Assembly (NCBI GenBank): GCA_009782085.1
Contig: WQUN01000162.1
Location: forward strand, 1-22,124
Origin: Bacillota bacterium
Lineage (GTDB): Bacteria > Bacillota > Clostridia > Lachnospirales > WQUN01
Length of the DNA stretch: 22,124 nucleotides
Direction: 5' to 3'
The notes beneath the pieces were generated by a model. The model saw only the letters and a program-made list of their open reading frames with translations. It searched no databases and was not told the DNA's origin. The number at the start of each line of letters is the position of its first letter. The first letter of the stretch is position 1. Shown here in pieces: positions 1-7,686 of this stretch. Position numbers and translations under genes: made by a program.

Positions 1-660
1 GCCTACGCCCCCGCCTCGCATTACTGCGTCCCGGCCGGAGCGGCGAAGTATCCCGTCGGCCCGGTCGTGGTAAAGGGCGTGCTGGACGCGTATAACGCGC
101 TGCCGCCGGCGTCCCGGGCGGCGCTGAACGCCTATGTCACCGCCCCGGGATACACCGACGCGGGAGTTTTGCTAAACGACGTCTGGAACAACTTCCCGCA
201 GGCTGAGAAAGACGCGGACGCGTGGCTTCAGCCCTACGGATGGCTGCTCAATTACGATCCCGCGAACTACGACGGGGTCACCCCGGTGCCGCCGCCGGTG
301 TTTGAGGGCGTGATCGCGGCTTATAAAAACCTGTCGGCGGAGGCCAAGGCCATAGTCGACTGTCAGGTCACCCTGGCCGGTTACTCCACCGCGTATGATT
401 TCCTGAACACCTTCCTTACGGGAAAAAGCGGGACTTTGACATGCTCCGTCAAGTCCATGGCGGCCAAGATAGCCAAGCCGCTTCAGATCCCGTATACCTG
501 GAACGGCGCGGATCCGCTCACCTTTACCTCCTCCAACGCGGCCGTCTGCGGCGTGAGCCAAAGCGGCGTTCTGTCCCCGCTGAAAGCGGGCATAACGGTC
601 ATCACGATCGCCGCGCCGAACGGGGACAAGGTCGTGTTCGCGGTGACGGTCACTGCGTAA
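1..660 (+). CDS. C-terminal part of a secreted repeat protein with a terminal Ig-like (Big_2-type) module (5' end outside window)
   Basis: The frame is open from base 1 to a TAA at 658-660 and has no convincing start or ribosome site inside the window, so this is the 3' end of a longer gene. The visible 219 residues contain two copies of a mostly helical repeat about 76 residues apart. They begin near bases 70 and 298 and share the pattern GV-x(2)-AY-x(2)-L, then VT-x-xGY and LN. From about base 430 to the stop there is a beta-rich module with SSN-x-AVC and a final 'VTVTA', which resembles bacterial Ig-like group 2 domains. The same module ends the large convergent gene at 936-5738. Such modules usually occur in exported, surface-exposed proteins. 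The function of the helical repeats is unknown to me. Confidence 0.8.
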   Translation, partial: AYAPASHYCVPAGAAKYPVGPVVVKGVLDAYNALPPASRAALNAYVTAPGYTDAGVLLNDVWNNFPQAEKDADAWLQPYGWLLNYDPANYDGVTPVPPPVFEGVIAAYKNLSAEAKAIVDCQVTLAGYSTAYDFLNTFLTGKSGTLTCSVKSMAAKIAKPLQIPYTWNGADPLTFTSSNAAVCGVSQSGVLSPLKAGITVITIAAPNGDKVVFAVTVTA

Positions 661-750
661 TACTGTCGATTTGAAATGGGCTGAAAGCGAGGCCGAATCG
701 CACGGCTTCTGGTGCGATATAGTACAACGTATCGTAAATAAAGGCCCAAA

Positions 751-807
751 TGTCATCCTGAGCGTAGCGAAGGATCTAAGATTCTTAGGCTTCGCCTCAG
801 AATGACA
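751..807 (+). repeat. Dispersed hairpin (REP-like) repeat, copy 1
   Basis: The 57-bp element begins TGTCATCCTGAG and ends CTCAGAATGACA, so its ends are inverted repeats of each other. Its interior contains the GCGTAGCGAAGGATCTAAGA-type sequence. A related copy lies inside metG (14623-14676) and a partial copy at 16858-16892, all in the same orientation. This type of intergenic palindromic repeat is widespread in Bacillota and some other phyla. Confidence 0.8.
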
Positions 808-856
808 ATGAGCAGTTACTTCTGGGATGATTGAACTGTGAAATCACCGCGCCCAC

Positions 857-900
857 ATAAAGAGACAGCCTGCCACTCTCCCGGCAGGCTGTCTCTTTAT
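857..900. terminator. Bidirectional intrinsic terminator between convergent genes
   Basis: There is a perfect 18-bp inverted repeat (857-874 and 883-900) with an 8-nt loop. Its outer part is A-rich on one side and T-rich on the other (ATAAAGAGA / TCTCTTTAT), so it can terminate in both directions. It lies between the stop at 660 and the stop at 936 of the two convergent secreted-protein genes. Confidence 0.85.
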
Positions 901-935
901 TTTCAGTATACTGTTAACTTTTACTTGCCAGCCTC

Positions 936-3900
936 CTACGCCGTCACCGTCACCGCGAACACGACCTTCGTCCCGTCCGGCGCGGCTATCGTGATGACCG
1001 CGATGCCCGCTTTCAGCGGCGACAGAATTCCGGCGTTTGTCACGGAGCAGACGGCCGGGTTGGAACTGGTGAATGACAGCGCTCCGACCGGGCCGTCCCA
1101 GGAATACGGGATAGCCAGAGGCTTGCCGATCTTGGCTGCCATCGACTTCACAGTGCAGGTAAGCGTATGCGCCGTTACCGTCACGGTGACTATGCACGTC
1201 CCCGTATAGACGCCGTCATCAGTCATGGCCGTGATCGTGACATTGCCAGCGGCTACCGCCGTCACAGTGCCGTCCGAGCCGACCGTCGCGACGCTGGGAT
1301 TTCCGGATGTCCAAACAGCGTCCGCGTTAACCGCTCCCGACGGCTGGAAAACGGCCGTCAGCTTTTGGCTGCTGCCGACACTCAGGGACAAGGCTGACTG
1401 ATCCAGCGTGAGCCCCCTAACATTATCGGCAATATAGGTGTTTGTCCCGGCGTCCATATAGGGCGTCGTCGTGTTCGCGACGGTCATGTTGAATACATCG
1501 GTGCTATGCATGGACGGCTTTTGGATATACAGCCCGATGTCGCTGTTCAACACGCTGTTGCTGTCAAACAGCGTGCCGAGCACGTGGATCGATGTGTCGG
1601 TGAGAGGCCGGCCGCCCTGATCCGTGATATAGTACGCGGCCGGCTGGTTGCAATCCGCCAAACCCACCGAAGTGACTTTGCTCGGGTTGCCTGCGCGATT
1701 GACCACGTTGTTGCGGAACTCGTTGCCGTAGGCGCACATCCCGTATGCCGGCGTGTCGTGCGACTCCGTGCGCAGCCCGATCCACGACTGCCCGGTGGGC
1801 AGCGTGCGCGATGTCCCCGTAACGGTATTGCCGACAAGCTGGCAGAAGAAGGACGGGCCCATCGAGCCGATCGAGGGGAAATTATAGGTGCCGTAGATGA
1901 TGGTGCCGCCCGCGTTGTTGATCACATTATCGGCGCCGACGCAATCCCAGCAGCCGTTGTACATATCGACGCCGTATGCCGCGTTATTGATGGTGTTCCG
2001 CTCAATCGTCACGTTCGTGTGGAAGCGCCCTTCGATGACGATACTCGTGGCGTCGGGCTGGATATCCCACGGCTGCGTGACGTTGACGGTAAAGAGGGTG
2101 TCATCGGCGGTGAAGCTCTGCACCTGGCGAAGCTGCCCCGCGCCCGTACCGCCGACAACGGCAATCATTTCCTGTGTGGTCGAGTCGCACATATAGCTTA
2201 CACTCGGCGTAAAGTTGACCTCTCCTGAGATCGACGTCGAAGTCGATTCGCCTACGGTGCCGAAGAAGTGGCTGTCAAAGCTGTCAAGCGCGATTGCCTC
2301 GCCGTCGTTGCCGAGCGTACCGTCGGCGTTTGAGGAGCCGACGTTGTTGACCGAGTTCTTGCCAACATAGAAGTTCCAGATATCGAAACCGAAATTCTGC
2401 TCGTCAACGAAGAAACCGTGCAGGTTTTTGTTGACGCTGGCATAGTTCGGGTCGTTATGGCCGGTAACCGTATTGCCGGAAATAAAGCATTTTTCGGAAG
2501 AGAACGTGATCGTGTCGTTCGCGTAGTCAAACGTGTTGTCGATCAGCATACCGCGGTACGGCACATAAGAGTTCCACATGACGTTGCCGGGCACCGTGAC
2601 CTTGTTGTCGCGGAACAGCACGTTCGAACCGCCGAAATTGAAACCTGAGTATTTGCCGATGCGCGCGCTGTCCAATCCGAAATCGATTGTACAGTGGTCA
2701 ACGAACAGATACTTGGCAGTGATGACGCTCGAGAAGCTGCCGAGGTCGTCCGGATCCGGGGCTGTATCGTCCGGATTCCGGCTGTAGAGCAGCTGGGTCC
2801 AGATGTAGCTTCCCGGCAGGCCGAAATCAACCGCTTTCACTTTGATATCTTCGTTGTTCAGTACACCGAGATACAGATTCTGAAGTCCGTTACAGCCAAC
2901 CGCCGCGGCGGTATCCGGCGTGACGGCCGTGGCCGCCGTGCCGCCGCCGTCGCTCCAGACCGCGTCGTACTGCTTGCCTGGCACGGGATTCGCGACATAG
3001 AACATCAATTTTGTCGTATCGCCGGCGCCCGAAAGGATGACGCCCTTACCGAGCGACAGACCGCCGAATACATATACGCCCGCCGGCAGGAACACGACGC
3101 CGCCCCCGGCCGCCGCCGCCGCGTTGACGGCAGATTGAATCGCGGCTGTGCTGTCCGTCACACCGTCTCCCACCGCGTTATAGGGGGCGAGGCCTGCGTT
3201 GATCACATTGCTCCAATTAAACTGATTCGACCAGGAAACGCCGAGCGCAAGGGAACCCGTATCTGTCGGCGTCGCCTGCATCGCGAATACCTTTGCGTCC
3301 GTGTTGGGATAATCACGAAGCGCTGTCCATGCGCTGTTCGCAGCGCCGGTGCTGACCTCGATACTGTAATTTCCCGTCGGCGCATTCGGCAGGACCACGT
3401 CAACGCGGTATGGCGAGACGGAGGTAACCGCCGCCGCATAGGCCTCAGCGCCGTTATTCAGGCGAACCTGCGTTTTCTGCGCGCCGCCGACGGCGGAGGC
3501 ATCCAGCCCGCGGCCCATGATGCTCAGCGTCATGCCCGGATAGCCGGCGTCGTCCGATGCCCAGCGCGGATCGGTCGGGTTGATCATGAGCGCGTTGCCG
3601 GCGCTGTCGCCGTACCAGGTCGTACCGCCGTCGACGGAAATCATGACCGGGTAGCAACCCGGCGCCAGGGTGGCCGGCAAAATCGCGGTGACCACCTGGC
3701 GGTTCGCCGTCACCGGCGCGATGACCTGTGTGCCGATCTTGACCATAACGTCGCCACTTACGATGCCGTTGATGTCACAGAAGCCGTCGCCGTAAATCGA
3801 GAACGGATGGCCGGGAGCGACGCCTTCGGACAGACTCAGGATCGTGGGATTGCCGACGACCGCCTGGGGCGGGGCCGACGTCTGCTCAAAACTGTCAGCG

Positions 3901-5738
3901 GCGAAGCCCTTCAGATTCATGACACAGTTGTCTGACGTCGGGATCAGCCAGACGATCGCATTTTTGATCCCGGAAGGAGCGGAAAGCGAAAATGTCTGCG
4001 TGGTGTTGGGCTGGAGCGTAATCTGGCCGACGGGCGCATTGGTGGGCGCCTGATAATCGCTGAAGCTGGTGTACACCACATTATAGGTGCCGGACGCATT
4101 CGGGCCGCATGCGAGTTTGATGTCGGCGATGTCATAAGCCTTGCCGAGGTTGATATACATCCAGTCTTTTGTGCTCGCGAGCAGAGGAGCCGTCCAGCCT
4201 GCGCCGGTCAACTGCGCGGCCGAGAGGTCGAACGCGCTGTGCGACGTCATCGACCAGCCGGTCGCCGGGAGCGCGGCGCCTGCGTCCGACACGGCTACGT
4301 TATAGACTCTTAGAGCGCCCCAGCCGAAGTTCGAGAGCCGGATATACCTCGCCGTTTGCGTGTGGAACGTGACCGTCTGCGGCCCGGTCGCGCTCGTCGG
4401 TATGTTGAATCCGGTAGCCGCCGCAGTGGTCGCAACAGGCGTCCATGCAACGCCGTCGTTCGAGACCGAAATGTCGGCCTGGAACTGGGTGCCGGCGAGA
4501 ACCGACAGGGTCATTCTGTCAAAGGTTTGCGGCATAGCCATGTCGAGCGTTATGTACTGGCCATAAGTGTTCGTGCCCTGGCTGAACGAAGCCGTCGAAT
4601 CGTTATTGAAGATGCTGGCCGCGGGGATAGGGTAGTTGTAACACGCCATGCCCACGATGCCGCTCATATCAATCGGAACGATCGAGTAGGGGCCCGTGGG
4701 AGGGGAGCCGGCTTTGAGCGCCTGGATCGTGTTGACGTTAATGCCGGCGTATGCCTGGCTCACAAATCGGATATACTGACCCGTAACGGCCGGCGAGATG
4801 TCCAGCGTAGGATTCCACGTCCAGTCTCCGATCCGGCCGACCGGCGTGTAGTTGACGCCGTCAGCCGATATGGAAACATTCATGAAGCCCCAGATCATTC
4901 CCGGCGGGCCGTTCATGACAATCTGAGAAATGTCAGCCGGGGCGCTAAGCGTAACATTGATCACGATATCCCCGTCGTGGTCATTGCTCCCGGCAGTGCC
5001 TGACAGCCATGCGACATTGTTGGAATCGCCGCCCGAGTTCGCCTGAGCGGTAATATCCGTGGTCGTAATCGGGCCGGCGCCTGTGCCGTCATCCGCGATG
5101 ACGGTCGCCGTGGCGCTGCTGATCGTACACGGCGTGAGTATAGCGGGCGGAGTGGCGTACACTTCAATTAAGTTGGTGTTAATGCCCGAGTAGGCCGCAT
5201 TGGAAAACCTGATATACCGGCCCGAAACAGCCGGAAAAATATCCAGCGACGGTTTATTGCTCCACGTCCAGTCTCCGATCCGGCCGACCGGCGTGTAGTT
5301 GACGCCGTCAGCCGATACGGAAACATTCATGAAGCCCCAGATCATTCCCGGCGGGCCGTTCATGACAATCTGAGAAATGTCAGCCGGGGCGCGAAGCGTA
5401 ACATTGATCACGATATCCCCGTCATGGTCATTGCTCCCGGCAATGCCTGACAGCCATGCGACATTGTTGGAATCGCCGCCCGAGTTCACCTGAGCGGTAA
5501 TGTCCGTGGTCGTAATCGGGCCGGCGCCGGTGCCGTCATCCGCGATGACGGTCGCCGTGGCGCTGCTGATCGCGCACGGAATAAGCGCGACGGCCGCCTG
5601 CGCCTTCAGCGTCCCGCCGACACCGGTGACGGCAAAGACAGAGAGGATCATCGCGAAAACAAGAACAAACGCCGAGGTCTTTTCTAACATGTCTTTCTTT
5701 TTGAACATGGCTTTCTTGAACATGGCTTTCTTCAACAT
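936..5738 (-). CDS. Exported multidomain right-handed beta-helix (pectate-lyase-3-like) protein with F5/8C-like, IPT/TIG and Big_2 domains
   Basis: The 1600-residue protein begins with a Lys/Met-rich n-region, a hydrophobic stretch (about residues 21-42) and an 'AQA-A' cleavage site, so it is exported. Next come two nearly identical discoidin (F5/8 type C)-like domains (about 54-195 and 203-345). Two more divergent ones follow (about 350-490 and 492-620), then two IPT/TIG-like domains (about 626-720 and 721-815). A right-handed beta-helix starts near residue 850 with a 'GDGVTDSTAAIQ' signature typical of the Pectate_lyase_3 family and runs to about 1437. Two Ig-like modules end the protein (about 1440-1522 and 1523-1600). 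The start is ATG 5738, with AAGGGGG at 5748-5754 nine bases away. A glycan-binding, polysaccharide-acting surface protein is likely, but substrate and catalytic residues cannot be assigned. I see no LPXTG or SLH anchor. Confidence 0.88.
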   Translation of the reverse strand: MLKKAMFKKAMFKKKDMLEKTSAFVLVFAMILSVFAVTGVGGTLKAQAAVALIPCAISSATATVIADDGTGAGPITTTDITAQVNSGGDSNNVAWLSGIAGSNDHDGDIVINVTLRAPADISQIVMNGPPGMIWGFMNVSVSADGVNYTPVGRIGDWTWSNKPSLDIFPAVSGRYIRFSNAAYSGINTNLIEVYATPPAILTPCTISSATATVIADDGTGAGPITTTDITAQANSGGDSNNVAWLSGTAGSNDHDGDIVINVTLSAPADISQIVMNGPPGMIWGFMNVSISADGVNYTPVGRIGDWTWNPTLDISPAVTGQYIRFVSQAYAGINVNTIQALKAGSPPTGPYSIVPIDMSGIVGMACYNYPIPAASIFNNDSTASFSQGTNTYGQYITLDMAMPQTFDRMTLSVLAGTQFQADISVSNDGVAWTPVATTAAATGFNIPTSATGPQTVTFHTQTARYIRLSNFGWGALRVYNVAVSDAGAALPATGWSMTSHSAFDLSAAQLTGAGWTAPLLASTKDWMYINLGKAYDIADIKLACGPNASGTYNVVYTSFSDYQAPTNAPVGQITLQPNTTQTFSLSAPSGIKNAIVWLIPTSDNCVMNLKGFAADSFEQTSAPPQAVVGNPTILSLSEGVAPGHPFSIYGDGFCDINGIVSGDVMVKIGTQVIAPVTANRQVVTAILPATLAPGCYPVMISVDGGTTWYGDSAGNALMINPTDPRWASDDAGYPGMTLSIMGRGLDASAVGGAQKTQVRLNNGAEAYAAAVTSVSPYRVDVVLPNAPTGNYSIEVSTGAANSAWTALRDYPNTDAKVFAMQATPTDTGSLALGVSWSNQFNWSNVINAGLAPYNAVGDGVTDSTAAIQSAVNAAAAAGGGVVFLPAGVYVFGGLSLGKGVILSGAGDTTKLMFYVANPVPGKQYDAVWSDGGGTAATAVTPDTAAAVGCNGLQNLYLGVLNNEDIKVKAVDFGLPGSYIWTQLLYSRNPDDTAPDPDDLGSFSSVITAKYLFVDHCTIDFGLDSARIGKYSGFNFGGSNVLFRDNKVTVPGNVMWNSYVPYRGMLIDNTFDYANDTITFSSEKCFISGNTVTGHNDPNYASVNKNLHGFFVDEQNFGFDIWNFYVGKNSVNNVGSSNADGTLGNDGEAIALDSFDSHFFGTVGESTSTSISGEVNFTPSVSYMCDSTTQEMIAVVGGTGAGQLRQVQSFTADDTLFTVNVTQPWDIQPDATSIVIEGRFHTNVTIERNTINNAAYGVDMYNGCWDCVGADNVINNAGGTIIYGTYNFPSIGSMGPSFFCQLVGNTVTGTSRTLPTGQSWIGLRTESHDTPAYGMCAYGNEFRNNVVNRAGNPSKVTSVGLADCNQPAAYYITDQGGRPLTDTSIHVLGTLFDSNSVLNSDIGLYIQKPSMHSTDVFNMTVANTTTPYMDAGTNTYIADNVRGLTLDQSALSLSVGSSQKLTAVFQPSGAVNADAVWTSGNPSVATVGSDGTVTAVAAGNVTITAMTDDGVYTGTCIVTVTVTAHTLTCTVKSMAAKIGKPLAIPYSWDGPVGALSFTSSNPAVCSVTNAGILSPLKAGIAVITIAAPDGTKVVFAVTVTA
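4815..5579 (-). repeat. Direct near-identical duplication encoding two F5/8C-like domains
   Basis: Segments 4815-5131 and 5262-5579 align almost base for base at a constant offset of 447 bp (149 codons), with only scattered substitutions. They encode the first two discoidin-like domains of the large exported protein. The intervening stretch (5132-5261) aligns less well. Near-identity at synonymous sites points to a recent duplication or to gene conversion. Confidence 0.85.
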
Positions 5739-5766
5739 GGTGATTGTCCCCCTTATTCAAATGTGG

Positions 5767-5919
5767 TTATCTTCCCCCTAACCAAAAATCCGGACCGCAG
5801 CGCGCGTCAATCTCCTCGCGGGCGATTGCGGCCCATCGGTCAATCAGCTTGGGGCGGCGCCCGACGGTGGATATACTCGTCATGATAATTTCGAGGCCGA
5901 AGTCCTTCATCCACGTCCA
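5767..5919 (-). pseudogene. Candidate out-of-frame 3' continuation of the hypothetical gene
   Basis: In the frame next to that of the 5840-6391 gene, this stretch translates to a peptide containing KDFGLEIIMTS and GRRPKLIDRWAAIAREEIDA, ending in TAA at 5767-5769. It has the high third-position GC of a coding frame and an amphipathic helical look, whereas the upstream gene's own frame loses both. An internal ATG exists, but no clear ribosome site was seen. A single-base indel (real mutation or assembly error) near 5905-5925 is the simplest explanation. A separate overlapping small gene is the alternative. Confidence 0.45.
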
Positions 5920-6391
5920 TCGTCAGGATACACGGGCGATAGCGATGGGAACGGATGCCCTCACCTTCCGTCACATCGGCATGAGCAGACTCCCCAAAGC
6001 CGTTGTCATAGATCAAAAGCCGGCGCTCAATGAATCCGTCCAGGACCCAGCCGCCGAGTGCGTGATCCCAGTAGTACAGCTCACGCGCGAGGCGGCGCTC
6101 CAGGTCCCGCGCGAACAGATTCTCGCAGGTGAGCCGGCTCTCCTTTTCATCCGCCTCCGCCCGGGGAACCTCCTCCGCATAGACGGGCGGGCGCGTAATA
6201 CGCAGATCATGCGGCGCCGTCCGGATCCGGCGGTTTCGCGCCGCCCTCGGTGACTCAGCTGCCTCCCGCTTTCGTAAAACCGGCTTGCGCAGCCGTGTCC
6301 TGTCCGCCGACGGGACGGCAAGCAGATCGGGCGGCAGGCGGCCGGTCGCGTAATCCTGTTCACTGTACAGCGGATAGTCGATATTGATCAT
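5840..6391 (-). CDS. Hypothetical protein, probably frameshifted at its 3' end
   Basis: I do not recognise this 183-residue protein. It is highly charged (an Arg/Glu-rich middle), has no signal peptide or membrane segment, and contains a Trp/Tyr-rich stretch (ELYYWDHALGGWVLDGF) around residues 115-131. I chose ATG 6391 over an in-frame GTG/ATG further upstream because GGAGAGGT at 6396-6403 lies four bases before it, and a TTGATT-17-TATAAT promoter precedes it. The last ~25 codons before the stop at 5840 have poor GC at third positions. The neighbouring frame over 5767-5919 reads as a coherent, GC3-rich peptide ending at 5767, just before the ribosome site of the 1600-residue gene. The intact product may therefore end at 5767. 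It is likely co-transcribed with that gene. Confidence 0.6.
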   Translation of the reverse strand: MINIDYPLYSEQDYATGRLPPDLLAVPSADRTRLRKPVLRKREAAESPRAARNRRIRTAPHDLRITRPPVYAEEVPRAEADEKESRLTCENLFARDLERRLARELYYWDHALGGWVLDGFIERRLLIYDNGFGESAHADVTEGEGIRSHRYRPCILTMDVDEGLRPRNYHDEYIHRRAPPQAD

Positions 6392-6469
6392 GGGCACCTC
6401 TCCAATCACGCCGCCGCTCAACTTTCTGGAAATATGCGATTCTATAGCATCCTCCCAATCCTGATTCTA

Positions 6470-6498
6470 TTATAGCACCGAAAAGTCGCGGAATCAAG
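6470..6498 (-). promoter_or_regulatory. Strong sigma-A-type promoter for the hypothetical gene and perhaps the large exported protein
   Basis: Read on the minus strand, TTGATT (6498-6493) is separated by exactly 17 bp from a perfect TATAAT (6475-6470). Transcription would start near 6463, about 70 bases before the ATG at 6391. Confidence 0.75.
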
Positions 6499-6743
6499 CC
6501 GGATAATCACCAGCGGTGACGAACAAAAAACATTCTGACGATATTTCAGAGAAAGCCTAAAAAGTTGAGAAAAGAAAACAACAGAAGACCGGGAGCCAGG
6601 TGAATAAAGTCGCGAAAGCGCAAAAAACCTACGCTATGGCGACAAAAACCAGAAAATGGCACTGCGTTCGCCGGATATGTGTGCCGCAGGGGCGGACAAA
6701 GCAGACTGCGCATTGACTTTTTGCTCAGTCTGAAAGCTCGCCC
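6499..6743. other. Intergenic region, mostly featureless
   Basis: This A-rich stretch lies between the promoter of the hypothetical gene and the sirtuin stop codon. I see no convincing coding frame or RNA gene. The only structure is the imperfect inverted repeat at 6688-6745. Confidence 0.6.
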
Positions 6744-6745
6744 CT
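6688..6745. repeat. Imperfect inverted repeat overlapping the sirtuin stop codon
   Basis: The outer arms AGGGGCG / CGCCCCT and inner arms CAGACTG (6702-6708) / CAGTCTG (6726-6732) can fold into a long interrupted hairpin. There is no U-tract downstream on the minus strand, so it is not a classical terminator. It resembles dispersed GC-rich intergenic palindromes. Confidence 0.5.
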
Positions 6746-7616
6746 ACGAATAATCGCCTCTTTCGGCGCCGCGCGGGACGCCGGCCTCCGTCGCCTTCGA
6801 CAGCGTCTCGCCGATCGGTTCCCGTATCACCAGATCCGCTTTCCCGTCATAGGGCGTGGGGCTTTTGTTTATGATAACCAAAGCGTCCCCGCGGAAATAT
6901 TCCAAAAGCCCCGCCGCCGGGTACACGGCCAGGGACGTGCCTCCCACTATCAGCAGCCGCGCGCGTGAGATCGCCTCCGCCGCCCGGCTGAGGACGTCCC
7001 CGTCCAGGTTCTCGCCGTAGAGAACCACATCCGGCCGCACGATTCCGCCGCATTTTTCGCAGCGGGGGACCAAACGGCAAAGGCCGCCGGAAACCGAGCG
7101 CCGCGAAACGCCGTTGTCTTTTGGGCGGGCGCTGTCGCCGCCTGAAAACGCTCTTGCCCCGGGGCCGCCGCAGTTTTCCGGGGCGAGGATGTAGCCGAGG
7201 GTGTACCTCGCGCCGCATTCGACGCAATAATGCCGCAGGTTGGAGCCGTGGAGCTCCAGCACGCGGACGGAACCCGCCGCCTGGTGCAGACCGTCGATGT
7301 TCTGCGTTACGACCGCCTCGAGCTTCCCAGCCCGCTCCAGCGCGGCCAAAGCCAGATGCGCCGGGTTCGGCTTCGCGCCGGGGCTTATCAGGTTTTCCTT
7401 GTAATATCTGAAAAACAGTTCCGGCTCCCGCTCAAAGACGCCGCGGCTCAACAGTTCCTCCGGGGAGCGCCCGTAAACGTTTTTCGCGGCGTAAAGCCCC
7501 GTCGGGGAGCGGAAATCCGGGATGCCGCTCTCCGTGGAGACGCCGGCCCCGCCGAAAAAGACGGCGAAGGGGGAGGAGAGGAGCAAAAACGAGAGCTTTT
7601 CGATTCCGGGATTCAT
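6744..7616 (-). CDS. cobB: NAD-dependent protein deacylase, sirtuin (Sir2/CobB family)
   Basis: Sirtuins remove acyl groups from lysines using NAD+, giving O-acyl-ADP-ribose and nicotinamide in the cytoplasm. The 290-residue protein has the full signature: GAGVSTESGIPDFR (residues 23-36), TQNIDGLH (104-111), catalytic His123 in LHGS, Zn-binding pairs C131/C134 and C186/C189, and GGTSL (225-229) for NAD binding. The two cysteine pairs are 51 residues apart, further than usual. The gap holds a Gly/Ser/Arg-rich insert (about 145-182), and the protein is longer than the typical ~240 residues. ATG 7616 is preceded by GGAGG at 7624-7628. The gene is transcribed divergently from the radical SAM gene across a 70-bp gap. 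Substrates cannot be told from the sequence. Confidence 0.93.
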   Translation of the reverse strand: MNPGIEKLSFLLLSSPFAVFFGGAGVSTESGIPDFRSPTGLYAAKNVYGRSPEELLSRGVFEREPELFFRYYKENLISPGAKPNPAHLALAALERAGKLEAVVTQNIDGLHQAAGSVRVLELHGSNLRHYCVECGARYTLGYILAPENCGGPGARAFSGGDSARPKDNGVSRRSVSGGLCRLVPRCEKCGGIVRPDVVLYGENLDGDVLSRAAEAISRARLLIVGGTSLAVYPAAGLLEYFRGDALVIINKSPTPYDGKADLVIREPIGETLSKATEAGVPRGAERGDYS

Positions 7617-7623
7617 TCGGACG

Positions 7624-7686
7624 CCTCCGTTTCTTATTTATACGGTATTGACACTTCCCCGATAAGCTGTCAATATATCTTTATGA
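7624..7686. promoter_or_regulatory. Divergent intergenic region with TTGACA on both strands
   Basis: TTGACA (7648-7653) on the plus strand and its mirror TGTCAA (7668-7673) frame a 14-bp interior. On the minus strand a TATAAA (7642-7637) has only a weak -35 (TTATCG) at 17 bp. On the plus strand the -10 candidates (AATATA/TATATC) are poor. Both flanking genes are probably transcribed from here, but the exact promoters are uncertain. Confidence 0.35.

Noticed and set aside
2694..3935. Long plus-strand frame of 413 codons opposite the exported beta-helix gene
   Set aside because: It is antisense to a well-supported gene, Arg/Asp-rich without domain signatures, and lacks a ribosome site; such open antisense frames are expected in GC-rich DNA.
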